A DNA stretch of 64,000 bases from Puffinus mauretanicus (taxonomy: Eukaryota; Chordata; Aves; Procellariiformes; Procellariidae). Positions 1 to 11,569 of the stretch are shown in pieces. Position 1 is the stretch's first letter. The number at the start of each line of letters is the position of its first letter. The stretch lies in contig JAJKFH010000205.1 in assembly GCA_023333565.1 (NCBI GenBank), forward strand, positions 1,178,001 through 1,242,000, written 5' to 3'. The position numbers were made by a program, and so were the translations under genes. A model generated the notes under the pieces. It made no database searches. It was given only the letters and a program-made list of their open reading frames with translations, and was not told where the DNA came from.

Positions 1-2970
1 CAAGGCCAAAGTTTTGACCCCGTAGTATTTCAGAGGAGATCATTCAAAAGGACTATAGCTGTTTCCAGCATTTTTTTCCCATGCAGACACAGTATAGGAC
101 CTATATGCCAGGAGAACAGCCTCCATGCAGGACATGTCACTCTAGGACACCAGAGGACAAGTCAGGGACCTTGGGCTCCCCGAGCGGCCGAGGAAAGGCT
201 GCCTCTCCACGTGTCTCTGCAGCCTCCGGAGAGTTGCTCAAAGCCAGCTCCTGACTTCTGCAGAAGGCAGCACAGGATGAGGCCTCTTCTGTTTTACTCT
301 GAAGGTCAGAGGTGCCCTGATGAGCAGGAATTTTCCTCCCTCCCTGGCCCTGCACCTGGTTTTCTCCATTTGCCAATTATCAAATGAAGCATGGCAATAA
401 ATCATCATCACTTCAGAGGCAAGTCCCCCTGTAATCACAACATTCTAATCCAATGGAAGACTCACATGTTCCGGAGTTAAATTGCTGCATGCTCGCACAA
501 GGGGCACATCTTGTTCTCTGTCCTTCTGTTTCCCACCACTTTCGATGTTCTCGCCTGTTTTGCATTATCTTCAGATGACATCTCTGTGGCGGTTACTAGG
601 GTTTTTTATTTGGTTGTGGGGTTTTTTACACTCCTTAAAACCCTTGAGGAAGTACCTAAACAGGATTTTCAGATTAACTCCCACACAATTTCCAAGCCTC
701 CCTTCTTCATCCACAGAGTTAGAAAAGACAGCTTAGCAAGGTAAACAGGTCGGTGAATAAAAGCCCAGGAGCGATGAGCCACAGCACTAGGGTTGTTAAC
801 TAGCATGATGCAAGTATTGAAACTGGTTTAGTCTCCAAGGTCTTTACCTTCTGCCCACAAACCTCACTTCAATCCGCTGATTTGGGCTGTATTTAGTCAA
901 TGTTAGGTACAATGTACAAGGAGATGGGTCTTTGGTTGAGAAAAACAAAATTCTTATTTTGAGGAAGTTAGAATAACGAAAAGGAATCACACACATAGCA
1001 AAGTCAACCTATGCTCAGTCTTAGGAGGGAAAAATCATTAGCTACGTAGTCAATCTGAAATGCCAGGACAACAAAGAATGAAACCTCTCAGTCTGATAAA
1101 AATTCAGGAAATAAAACTAGTTTTGAAGGAAACCTTGTTCTCCTAGGTTTTCCCACCAAGTTTGTAGAGAGGAAATCCTTGGAGTAAAATCTCTAAACCC
1201 TGTCCCTTATCTAAACCCAACTTTTGAATAGCCAGTATAAAGTTGCTTTTTTATTATATTTTGAGTTTCAGAAGAGAGAATACAAAAGGTATTTTTGGAT
1301 AGTCAATAGAAGAGGTGGAGAAAATTAGTATGAATATGCAAGTATTCAGAGACCATGAGAAACAAAGTCTACAAATGAATGATCAAACTCATATTTCACA
1401 GCTTGAATTTGCCTTTGCATTTTGACCCTATGGGAATACAGTGAATCGTGTTTTCAACCTTGTCTTAGTAACTAAGAAAGGGGAAAAAGGTTACTTTTTT
1501 TTAGAAAAAACACAAAGGTTTGCATGCAAGTGGAAGTGAAGGGGGAAAAAAAAGCCCAAAAAATACCAAGAGTCGCTTTGTCTTGATGTTACTGAAAAGG
1601 AAAAGAAAAAAGCACAGGTTGACAATATAGGGATCACAGCCATTGACTTAATATGTGGCTGCAAAAATGAAAGAAATTAAAACATACGAGAAGAGAACTG
1701 AGTTCATCAAGTCATTTATAACAGCACAGGCAGAGCAAGGGAGAGTCCAACATCCTCACAAAGAGAGGATAATTCAACAGAAATCTTACTGCCAAAGGCC
1801 ATAATTACAACCGAGCAGTTTAATCTTGCACCAGGTCTTGATTTAGCCTCCAGGTTTGGCCTTTTGTCTCTGCCCGCAGGCTTTGTGTATACAATTGGCA
1901 CATGTGGAGATGTCTCATGTCCTTCTTCTAAAGGTAACAGAAAAATATAGTGGAGCCTCCAGTCCTATTTTTTTTCCTTTTTGATGGTGAAAGAAGAGCT
2001 GACTTTAAATTTGTCCCTTTTGACTTCTTTTTCATATAGCTTGTTTGTGGTTCAATTATTATGACATTCTCCCTGCGGATAGTGATGCTTGGGGAATCTG
2101 GTAATACTTAACAAAAATAAAAAAATAAAAGGATCCTGTCTGCCAAGCAGAAAGTAATTAAGGATCCTGGAACACACAGAGGGCAATAAAGTTATTGAAG
2201 GAACAGTATTCATTAAGCGAGATAAAGCACAGCAGGGCATGCATTCCTGGCCCTATCCGCTGTGCCCTACACAACATCAGGTATTCAAGGGCTAACGCCG
2301 GAGTGCTACCGTAGGACAGTGTAAGGCTGCAAGCCGGGAGCCGGAGGAACAGAGCGCTAATGAGTGGAAAGCCCAAACTGCAATATCTCACTGCTCTTCT
2401 AAATCAGCCCTTGTTTAAATTAAAGTTCAGCAGTCGGCTGAACAAACAATTCCCAACAACATTCTTAGCCTAAACTTGCTCCTCAACGTTACTCTAGTAC
2501 AGTATTTTGCACATATGAATTCTAGATTGGTTGAAGAAAGGCCCTCAGTAAACATTTGTTGCTCTGTGTTAGAGAGCTGTTAAATTCTGACTGGCTGATA
2601 CAATATTGCCTCCACTTCTGAGCAGGTATCTGTATAAAACAGAGCAACCAAACAGAAATAAGGTACTCAGCTCCAAACTCTGTGTTTACAAGTTCAGTTT
2701 CTTCAAGCATGCACATAGAAATTCTTTAGTTGGTGTCTTCAGCCAACTCTCCAGAAACTCTAGGAAACATTTACGCTGTAACGTGACAGCTCTAACTCCG
2801 GGGCATGCCATGTCCCACCCCAGAAGCTGCTGCATTTCATTGCTGAATGAAAAGATCTCAGGTGCATGTTAAATGCCTTCAGAATCATCTGTTTGTATCC
2901 AAAACTTTCTTTTAAATGACTACGGTTGTTGCTGCAGTATGTAGTTTTCTTACGTTGCCACAACATAGGA
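1..2970. other. Noncoding stretch, no gene recognised
   Basis: AT-leaning DNA with short A and T homopolymers (for example around 1495-1502 and 1540-1550). The only open frames are below 90 codons, overlap on both strands and resemble no family I know. I see no repeat that I can name here. Confidence 0.7.
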
Positions 2971-3095
2971 AGTTGTTATTGTTCCCGCTTTACAGAGACA
3001 AAGAAAATTGTCTTGTTCAAAGTCACACAGAAAGTATGTGGCAGGAATGGGAAGTGAAGCCAAGTCTCCCAGCCCTCGTCATACCCTAATTCCTG
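2971..3095 (-). repeat. MIR-class SINE remnant
   Basis: The plus strand reads like the complement of the MIR core. A GTTATTGTTCCCGCTTTACAG segment (the 'TTATTATCCCCATTTTACAG' block) is followed by GTTCAAAGTCACACAG, then GTGGCAGGAATGGGAAGTGAAGCCAAG, then a pyrimidine-rich CTCCCAGCCC segment, all in the expected order. The copy is old and has many substitutions. MIR-class elements are ancient amniote tRNA-derived SINEs. The subfamily cannot be assigned by eye. Confidence 0.75.
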
Positions 3096-3104
3096 ACCTC
3101 CTTC

Positions 3105-4680
3105 ATCATGACCTAAGAAATTCGGGGATTTTTTTTCCTTTGTTTCTTTTTCTTCCTGTCCTTAGAATGTATTTAGGTTTTATTTTAAATCTTTTCCGTT
3201 CAACCCTTAGGGCTAGAAACATGATTTGAACCACAAATACACATGACCCAGGACCTAACGCTATCTGATAATTTCTCTCAATTCTTGCCAACTGGTCGCA
3301 ACACCGTGTTTGTATTCCATAACGATCTAAAATGCTTACACAACAGGTAATATGCACATAACCAAACCCCCTAGATTAAATTAAAACTACTTAAACATTT
3401 GAATAGTCCCACCAAGGCCAATTCAAATATGCAGCACATGTGATATTATCAGTGTTTAATTATATTCCACAATAACGTATCTAGTTTGCTATTTCTCAAA
3501 TACATTTGCTTTAACAGACCATACACAGGAGCCGCTAAGAACACATTTACAGATGATGACTATTTTGCTGATACAATTAGCTACACGATATCAAGGCTTC
3601 ATTTATCTAGACACAAGAAGTGTAGCTAGACACTGATCCCAATGGATACTTGCTCCCGAAGGGTGCAAGGCAGCTTCCACAAACCTCCCATCCAAGCAGC
3701 CCCGTCACCGGGCAGCCCCGCACCGGCTGCATCACAGATCCAGCCTGGTCCTGTGCCGCGCAGCTGAAGCCCAGCGTATTCGTGCCAACAGCCACATCCT
3801 CGCAAAATGGCAACGGCAACTGGGATCACGGAGCTGGGCATGCTGCCAAAATGCAGGCGGCTTGATTTACATTCGTTTGCATCTTCAGGGAAAGCCAGGG
3901 AGAGGAGGAGCCCACGGGTGCTGGGGCTGGACCTGGGATGAGACCTGTGATGCCCAGGCAATTTGGGTGCAAAGCGCAGCCCCACGGCCCCCTGTTACAC
4001 TTGTGCTCAGTGGCCAGATGTCACGGTAGACCAGGGAGGAAAGCTTCACGCAATACAGCAACTCACAAATGCATGGATCCTCACTGCCTGGCTCAGAGCC
4101 CTTCTACCGCTGAAGCTAAAGGGAGTGCCTGCCATTAGTATTTCTCAGTATGGCCCAAAATCTCAGTCGTGCAACGTGGGAGCCGCTGCCCAGCTGCAGG
4201 GCTTCCCATCGTCGAGACCTTAGCTACCTGCTCTCTGCAGCTATCCTCTTCAGCCAGCCAACCTTAGCAAAACAATTCGCATTTAGTCCTTTTCTACTGG
4301 TGGCGGTTCAGAGAGCTCCTGCTTGTTCAGAACTGCTTTTCCCTTTTCCCTTGTTTCTAATACGTCTCCTCCTGTCTCCTGACTGCCCGTCACACTCTGC
4401 AGCCCCAAACTTTGCAAGATGTTTCCTGAATTTATATTATTTTTACCCTTCAGTTTTTCTGTGCACAAGAAGTACCTTGAACTCCTCAACTCCTTCTGAC
4501 GATGCTGCCTTGGGTCAGGCCTCGGGCTGTCTCTCCTGAAGTGGGAAGTGGTATTTTTCCACCTAAAAATCAAGGATTTCCCATTTAAAGGGCCACTCTG
4601 AGTGCCACAACTGGTGTAGCTTACCACATGGCAGGGAGACGGAAGTATGAGGAGGAGAGAGAAATGCAGTGTTTGGAAGA
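3105..4680. other. Noncoding stretch, no gene recognised
   Basis: 3390-3560 is AT-rich with few low-complexity runs and could be a conserved noncoding element, but nothing decisive is visible. 3640-4240 is more GC-rich, and overlapping open frames of up to 134 codons occur on both strands between 3600 and 4690. None has a recognisable domain, and their overlap on both strands argues that they are chance frames. Confidence 0.65.
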
Positions 4681-4685
4681 GTGGC

Positions 4686-4975
4686 ACCTTTGTCTGAGTA
4701 TATAAATAAAGCAGGAGTTTATAATAATTTATTTATAAAAACTATTTCTAATCTAATTCTTTGCATATTATCTAGGGGCAAGAGAGACAAGACAAAAAAA
4801 ATGATTCTTAATCAGGAATTGCCACATGGAGTGGTTTTGATTAATATGCAAAACATAGATTATAAATAGATTTATAAATAAATGATCAACTACGGCTGCT
4901 GCTTTATTTATCTATGGACTTGCAGAAAATCTGAAGGCTGAATTCTGATTAAATGAGAATCGCCACTAATGGTGG
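4686..4975. promoter_or_regulatory. Candidate AT-rich noncoding regulatory element
   Basis: This block is dense in TTTAT/ATAAA and TAAT cores. It has TTTATAAA-type words at about 4730 and 4871, a TTAATATGCAAAA segment that contains an octamer-like ATGCAAA near 4850, and a GATA-like TTATCTATGG near 4907. The complexity is too high for a simple microsatellite. Homeodomain, POU and GATA sites of this kind are typical of vertebrate developmental enhancers, but such words are also common by chance in AT-rich DNA. This is an inference only; conservation was not tested. Confidence 0.25.
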
Positions 4976-5017
4976 ACTGGCTGCCTCAAAGGGACTGGTA
5001 AAGGAAAGTGAGAATAT

Positions 5018-5205
5018 ATTTGCATAGCACCTTTGATTCAGAAGAACTCCCAAACGCTTTGCAGAATTAATATTATATTTTAGGGGTCACTTCATCCATT
5101 ACTGAAATACAGCCTCTGAGGACGACGAAAGATAACTTTCTGCATCTATTTCACCTTTCATCGAAGATCTCAAAGCACTTTGCACGCTAATTAAGCCTCC
5201 TATTG
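5018..5205. repeat. Two degenerate copies of an ancient amniote repeat head
   Basis: TAGCACCTTTGATTCAGAAGA...CAAACGCTTTGCAGAATTAAT (about 5025-5070) and TTCACCTTTCATCGAAGATCTCAAAGCACTTTGCACGCTAATTAAG (about 5148-5195) are two versions of the same motif. I know the consensus 'ATAGCACCTTTCATC..AAGATCTCAAAGCGCTTTACA..TTAAT' as a widespread dispersed repeat in bird, turtle and crocodilian DNA, linked to MIR/CR1-L3-like 3' tails. The copies lie about 125 bp apart, in the same orientation. Confidence 0.55.
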
Positions 5206-5209
5206 TATC

Positions 5210-8200
5210 CATGCAATCCACTCCTCCTGCAGATTACTAAACCGATGCAACCTAAAGTATCAGGAATAAAACCAAGGAAAGTTCATCAACTGTTCCTTGG
5301 TATAACTTCATTTCGTAACTTCCAGATCATCAGGTTGAGGTCAGCTGGTACCTCAAAAAAGATATCCTCACCCGAACGGCAGTCCAGATCCCAGATAACT
5401 ACGTTCAGACAACTTTGAAGTCAGACCTATTGTGCCCAATATCACACCAGTCCAAACTTCTCATCTAAGAGCACTGTAGCATCCCATCATAGTCAAAACC
5501 TCAGCCCCGAAGTTTGCAGCTCTGACCTAAGAGCCTGCATTCCTTTTCACTGATCTGTTCTGCCATGGAGACACACACACATCGCTGGCAGACTGAAGTT
5601 CAACACGACACTGGAGGCCAACTCTAAAGACATGCCAGTTTGCAGATGTAACAGTCTGCCTGTTCCCATCTGTACCAAATCTCTTCACCTGGGTCAGACT
5701 TGCCCGTATCCACCCATCAGGAGGGCATAGGAGAGCTGTACGTCTGCTGAAAATGCCTGCGAGTCGATTCAGCCTCTCCCATTTACCTTGCCTTTTAAAA
5801 ATAAGAAACTCAAAGCATTTTTTGATATGGCAAAGCTGCCCTGCCAAGTCAGTTTTCACAGCTGAACACTTCCCAAGGTGCCAGTTCTGCAATTCAGGGC
5901 CTGGATGTGATCCCCCGAGCATGATGGATAGCTTTAAAATGAAGGCACTGCGAGAAGTACCAGCTGTCCAGGTGCACATTGGATCAGCATGGCTGAACCA
6001 CCCCTCCTCCTCCCCTGCCTCTCTCCGAGGAAGGAGCAGGAGCTCTTCCCGTGCAAGGGGAAGGCTTTGACGGCAGGAGAGACACATGAGCCCAGCAGAC
6101 ATGAGCGGGGGCACAGCCGCACGAAGGTCACGCCTCACCCAAATGTGAACCTGCTTTTACTGTGTCCAAAATGATTTGCTGTTACATGGCAAGTTTGGGT
6201 GACTCCTTTCCCTCCTCTGTTTTTGACCACCTCATTTCTGACTTCTTCATCCCAACAACCAGTAGCTAAAAGAAGAGGTAGACCAAATGCAAAATGAACT
6301 TATTTTCTCAGAATAAACCAAGCCAACCTCCAGCCTCACCCCCCTACACACACTTCCTCCCAGTGCCCACTCCAGGTTTCCAGATGTCCCTAGAATGGGG
6401 TTTCATTCTAAACCACCCTGTTAATTAACAGTTTCTCTTTTGAGTCCAGACTATAAAGACCATCTTTAAACACTCCTTGCACCACAGCAATGGAGCACAA
6501 TCACGCTGCATGGGGCCAGCAAGCAGCAGGAGCCAGCTTCAGCGATGGGCTCCTCTGTAGCGCGTGTTGTTTGCGGACTAGAGGTCTGGGCTGAAATTCA
6601 GCCATGCCACGACGAAGGGCACCAGCGTGGCTCCTTGCACATTGTGCAGATGCAACCTAGGAGTTCTTCAAAGGAGAAGATTTGTCTCTGTATGGGTTTT
6701 CTTGTCCTACAGTGCTTTTCGAGACAGCACAGAACACGTTCCAGGCGTTCTGGGGAAGCTGATTCTGTAAGTGACATAGTTCAAACTCCATTTAGTAGAA
6801 ACCATGTGCCAATACGGTCCTACTTCCTCTCTCCACCCAGCAAAGTAGAACATGGACAGTCTATTGACTGACAGAGCAAATTTTACCACAGCAATAATAG
6901 TCTGTCCGGAGAGAACATTACCACTCACTGCCCAATTAGAAGAACGTTGAATGCACGGAAATGCCTTTTGAATAAACACTTGATAACCCTCAATAAAACT
7001 GTAAGAGAGAGTTACTGCAGATTTACTACCCAGGAAAGGAAAGCTCTTCACCGTGCAGCCAAGAGCTTGTTGCTTCTTATTTAATGCTGATAAATGCAAG
7101 AGCTTTCCAGTCCCACAGCAATCTGGGTTAAAGCAGCTTAGCAGGAAAATAAAACGGGTACCTTATGATCTGCCCACAGAGAGATGGCGGAGAACCACAA
7201 ATTTGCCACAGTGATTGCAAGTTGCATGTGCTTGCTCCAAACTGTGTGACATTTAGTAAGGGCTACGTCCCTCTGGCAAGCCAGCTCCACGGAGCAGCAG
7301 CACACGCATCGCTGATACGCTGCGGGTTCATAACCCAGCCCGCTGCAGAGTAGCCGCTGGTGTGCTCGGGCCCTGCAGTTGCAGAGGTGAGCTTGGGTGG
7401 GATTGCTGCCCTTTGCGTTCTGTACATCCCCGGTTCTTCCACAGAAAGCAGAGCTGTGATGCACATCTGCGGCGGTGATAAGACCTCTCTTCCTGCTGCC
7501 TCACATGGAGAAAAGGAGCACCATAAAAAGGGCCAGGTGATCAGCCTCGCTGCCTCTACTGTGATGATGCTTAGACAGTCTTTGGGTTTTCTGAAAAAGC
7601 GTGATTGGCGAGGAGGAAGGAACGGGTTGGCTCTATTTACACTAATCCAGGTTTCCCATGAAGCTGCCCAGCCACCTCGGGCAGCGGCTTCCTGCACGAG
7701 CACAATGGGAATATTTACAACCCCCGGGAGGGTACCGCAGCACATTTGTTCCGCAAATGAACATTGACATAAAGGTCCTGCCCTTGCTGATGAGCATCGA
7801 TGTGCTGTTTTCTGTATTCACAGTTCTTGATGACAGGGAAGTATTTACAGGGTAATTTTGTTTTCCTCCTTAAAAAGTCTAGTGGGGAGCAGCCCAGTGC
7901 TTAAAAAATAAACACCCAACAAAAATCATTGCTAATTCTCTTATCATCCTTATTTGCTTGAACGTGTTTCCTCCCTGGTAACCCTGTAGCTGGTGTCTTA
8001 CCTTCTTGGGAACACCCAGGGTGCTGGGGATCACAAACCCCTGCGAGCTCAGCAGCCGTGCCGCTGCCGTACCACCACGCATGGCAGCAGATGCATTCCG
8101 GTGCTATGCTTCCAGTTCTTCTTTTCCAAGAAAGGATCAGTGAACAGGCCCAGCCAAGGGTAGTCTCCAAGGTCCAGACACTTGTGTATAACAGAGCTTA

Positions 8201-8385
8201 ACTGTCCTCTTCAGCTCTTCCCAATGCATGGCTAATAACGTGTTATTTTAGCAGCGGCTGCTGCAGTCTTGTATTGAGCGAGCCGGGAAACTGTACTTTG
8301 GAGACCTTTCCTCCTCACACTATTAATGCTACAACAAGCAATCTTAGGGGTAATGGAGGAGGGCAATCAAAGAAAATTTCCCTCT
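5210..8385. other. Noncoding stretch with chance open frames
   Basis: This stretch holds the longest open frame of the window, 203 codons on the minus strand at 5527-6138, and several frames of 100-160 codons near 6.5-7.8 kb on both strands. The 203-codon translation shows no domain, repeat or family signature I recognise, has no clear splice framework and overlaps plus-strand frames of 105 codons. A short (AC)n run lies at about 5571-5580. I call no gene. Confidence 0.65.
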
Positions 8386-8389
8386 AGGC

Positions 8390-8560
8390 TCCCACTATTA
8401 TTTCCTGTCCAAAAATAATATTAAATGTGATCTACAATTGTAGTAATTAAAGGGATAATGTGCTATTTTATATATTAGTGGACCCCTCACACAACTGGAG
8501 TTATCTACTTACTGCTGTTCCAACCGCTTTCTGAATGCAAAAACATGATAAATACCTCTG
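8390..8560. promoter_or_regulatory. Candidate noncoding regulatory element
   Basis: AT-rich but not low-complexity DNA with AATAATATTAAATGTG, an ACAATTGTAGTAATTAAAGG homeodomain-like cluster, and the palindrome ACAATTGT. It lies between GC-moderate flanks and lacks any open frame. The assignment rests only on motif density and sequence texture. Confidence 0.2.
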
Positions 8561-8719
8561 AAACACGAAAGAGCTTAAGCCATTTAAAATGACGCCGCAC
8601 TATTCCTGTAGGACGAAAGGTGTATTATTGCTCAAATGAGGGTGCATCAACACCTTCCAATCTTTCCTCGTTTAAGCCTTAATCACTTTGCATAGCAGAG
8701 ATGGAGTCCTAATGGTTTT

Positions 8720-8805
8720 CTACGTGGGGAAACTGAGGCAAAGATGAGGGAAAGAAAAAGGATTTCGTCAGGATCGTAAGGTGGGTTAGTGACATGCTGG
8801 GGACA
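8720..8805 (-). repeat. Degenerate MIR-class SINE remnant
   Basis: GGGGAAACTGAGGCAAAGATGAGGG is the complement of the MIR 'CCTCAGTTTCC' block. It is followed by a loosely matching GATTTCGTCAGGATCGTAAGGTGGGTTAGTGACATGCTGGG, corresponding to the 'AGGTCACACAGCTAGTAAGTGGCAGAGCTGGG' segment. The divergence is high, so the boundaries are approximate. Confidence 0.55.
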
Positions 8806-8809
8806 CCCT

Positions 8810-11440
8810 GAATGGAGACGGATGCAAATTTAGGAAACTAAAGCCCAGGCAGCTTTCAATTGTCGGGATGCAAAGAAAAGAAAAGAAGATCATTCTAACC
8901 CAAAACATCGCTTAGAGAATAAACAGCAACGTTCAAATTGGTAATGCTGGATTGTCCAAATTTCCTGGTGATTTTTTTCTTCTTCTAAAACAATGGGACG
9001 AACCTTGCTTATCTCCTACATAAATGTTAGAGGTATGCTGATTAGCATTGGAGCTAGTAAACCTCCACCCCCTTAGCAATCTACATTTTGGAAAACACTT
9101 TCAAAATATGGGTCCAAGTTCGTGCAAAAAATGAGAATACTTACATGTAGCCACTTGCACATTCCTAGCAGGCTTCTGCAGTTGTTCACACTAATATAGT
9201 AAGAAAGGAGTGTATAAATTAGATACCGAGCTGGAGTGTAATCAGTCTGTGCATGCGATTAAGCAACAGTATATCCTTTTACTCCATCTCCTGAATCAGT
9301 AAATAAAAAACGGTAAAAGACTAGTGTGTGTCTGATATCAGATAAATTGTCTTAGATTTGAAAACAGGAACTATCAAGACACAAAACTGACAGAAAAACA
9401 AAGGCTGTCAGAGAAAGATCTTCTGATACTGACATTCAAGCTGGAATTGGTTAAGAAGGAGGAATAAAAACTATACAAGATACAACACCCCTATATTCAT
9501 AAACAAAAAATCCAAACCCAAAATGCTTCCTGTGCAATGCTTTCAATTAATAATGTAAAGTTTCTGCCACCAATTTTAAATCTTTTTCATGAATGCTGAA
9601 TGTGGTTCATATCTTTTCTTTCACTTCATCAAATGCGATAAAGTGAATGCTGTAAAACCATCCTGGCTATTGGTCTTTTTTTTCCTGTGCAGAATGATAT
9701 CCAAATGTTTCAATTTTTTTTTAATGCTCCATTTCTCTTAATGGCAAATGAGGTTTCAAAATGTAGAGGAAGTTTTGAAAATATATTGGTGAAACAACAA
9801 ATTGGAAAACAAAAGGAGAGAGAAAAATGAAGTAATACCTGCACAACATTGGTTAAGTTGTAGGGGAAAATATTGGGAATGTGAAGAGAGAAAGCTTTTA
9901 AACGCTTACAGTAGTGACTTCTGCTGTTTTGCAGAATTCTCCCTAGAAGAGCAAGGGAAAAAATATTAATGGAGATTTAGCATAATTTTGGCTTGTAGAA
10001 ATGCAAGCATTTTTATTGCAACTTGAAAAAAATCTAATTTAAAATGTTTTAGATCCAAAATTTGTTAGGATCTGCATTTTAAAATTATTTCTGCAGCAGA
10101 GTTTTTTTCAGTTTGACTGAAGCAGCAAAAGTTACAGTGGACTCTTATTCAGCCCTGCACTGCAACAGTCTGTCATTTTGCTATCTATTTGTTGACCCTT
10201 CTTGAATCTGTCACGCTCTCTCAAATGACACCAGATCTCTACCATGTTCAGTCATTTCTTTATCCATATTACAAAAAATATACACTGAGCAAGTTTTTAT
10301 TTCTCATAATCTTTATCTTTAATGATAAAGATTTATCCTAAAAAAGTTACCAGAAAATAAGCAAACAAGTACAAGCTCTGCACTCAAGACAGTATTTTTC
10401 TCTACAAGGAAACAGTAACACTTGTGCGGTTCCCCCAGAAAAGTTGCATTAGATGCTGCTATATTTGGAAGTACACAGATATTTGCTATTACTGCCAGTC
10501 AATGAATACTACAGCTACACAGGGCAAGATACTTTTTAGTATGGATGTTGAGTAAATGAATTACTCAAACCAGGGACTATCCATGCTTGCCTGAAGTAAA
10601 AGGGAAACATGCTCTAACAAGGCAGGGTTCTCCAGCACAGCTCCTGAGCCTGTGCATGATACCTTTGTGAAAAGTGTGCTGCTTATGGGAAAGAGGCAGA
10701 AAACGCTGGTGCAATAAAGACATCCCTGAAAGGAAATGATGAAGAAAAGCTGAGATTGAAAGTGGTCCTCCTCCCTTGGAGAAGCAGAAGATAGACTCTC
10801 AGCAAAGTCCTCTCAGCTGTTACCGTCCCGCTGAAGTGTGATGGCCGTTAGTTGTGCATCCTGCAAACCTACACTGAGGGAGCTGTTCACACACGTCTCA
10901 TCAACTCACCAGGAAAAAAGGCATAACACACAAATCTTCCTCTTACTGGCAAGATCGTCCTGTGAATTTTGACTTTGTTGACTTCATGTCCAATTCATTG
11001 TCCTAAATTTTGATTTGTGTCAGAATTTCTGATGTGTCTGAGAAGACCAAACCAAGCTCTAGATTTTATAACTCAAATATTTTTCTTTTTGATGCTTCTT
11101 TATTGCTTAGATTACCACCATCAGAATGGTAAGACAGGTTATTCAGCACTTTTATCAAACAAATCAAAGCACATTACAAAGCATCTCAAAGGATAAAGTC
11201 TAAGCCTGGGGAATGCAGCCTCCAGATGTCTGTATGAAGTTACCAGAGTTGAGAGCAATCACAGAAATTGCCATAATGCTTTCTAGAAAGTAGATTAACG
11301 TGCAACATCTATTTTAGGAGTGCATATCTACCCCAGTGCTTACTGAACTCATATGTTTATACAGTGTCTTGGACAAGAGTCAGGGAGTCCCTTCTCTGCA
11401 GGATGGACAATTTCAGCTGCTCAGAGACACAGAACAAGGG
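8810..11440. other. AT-rich noncoding stretch
   Basis: There is no open frame of 60 codons or more between about 8170 and 11360, the emptiest part of the first half of the window. The DNA is AT-rich with many short A or T runs and TAAT/TTTAT words. I recognise no repeat or RNA. Confidence 0.7.
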
Positions 11441-11445
11441 AAAAA

Positions 11446-11565
11446 GCAATAACTATTCCCAATTTATAGGTTGGGAGGAAGAGATTCAGTCTCATGTGCA
11501 AGGTCACTCAGGAAGCCGGTGGCAAAGCTGGGAGTGGACTTCCAATTCACAGGTTACAGTGCAAG
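11446..11565 (-). repeat. MIR-class SINE remnant
   Basis: AATAACTATTCCCAATTTATAGGTTGGGAGGAAGAGATTCAG, GTGCAAGGTCACTCAGGAAG and CCGGTGGCAAAGCTGGGAGTGGACTTCCAATTC follow the order of the MIR core in complement: 'ATTATCCCCATTTTACAG', 'CAAGGTCACACAG', then 'GTGGCAGAGCTGGGATTCGAAC'. The agreement is good over about 110 bp. The short open frame that runs across it (11364-11651) is therefore not a gene. Confidence 0.75.
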
Positions 11566-11569
11566 TGTT

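Noticed and set aside
8230..8250. Palindrome AATAAC-GT-GTTATT
   Set aside because: Six-base arms are expected by chance many times in 64 kb, and nothing around it supports function.
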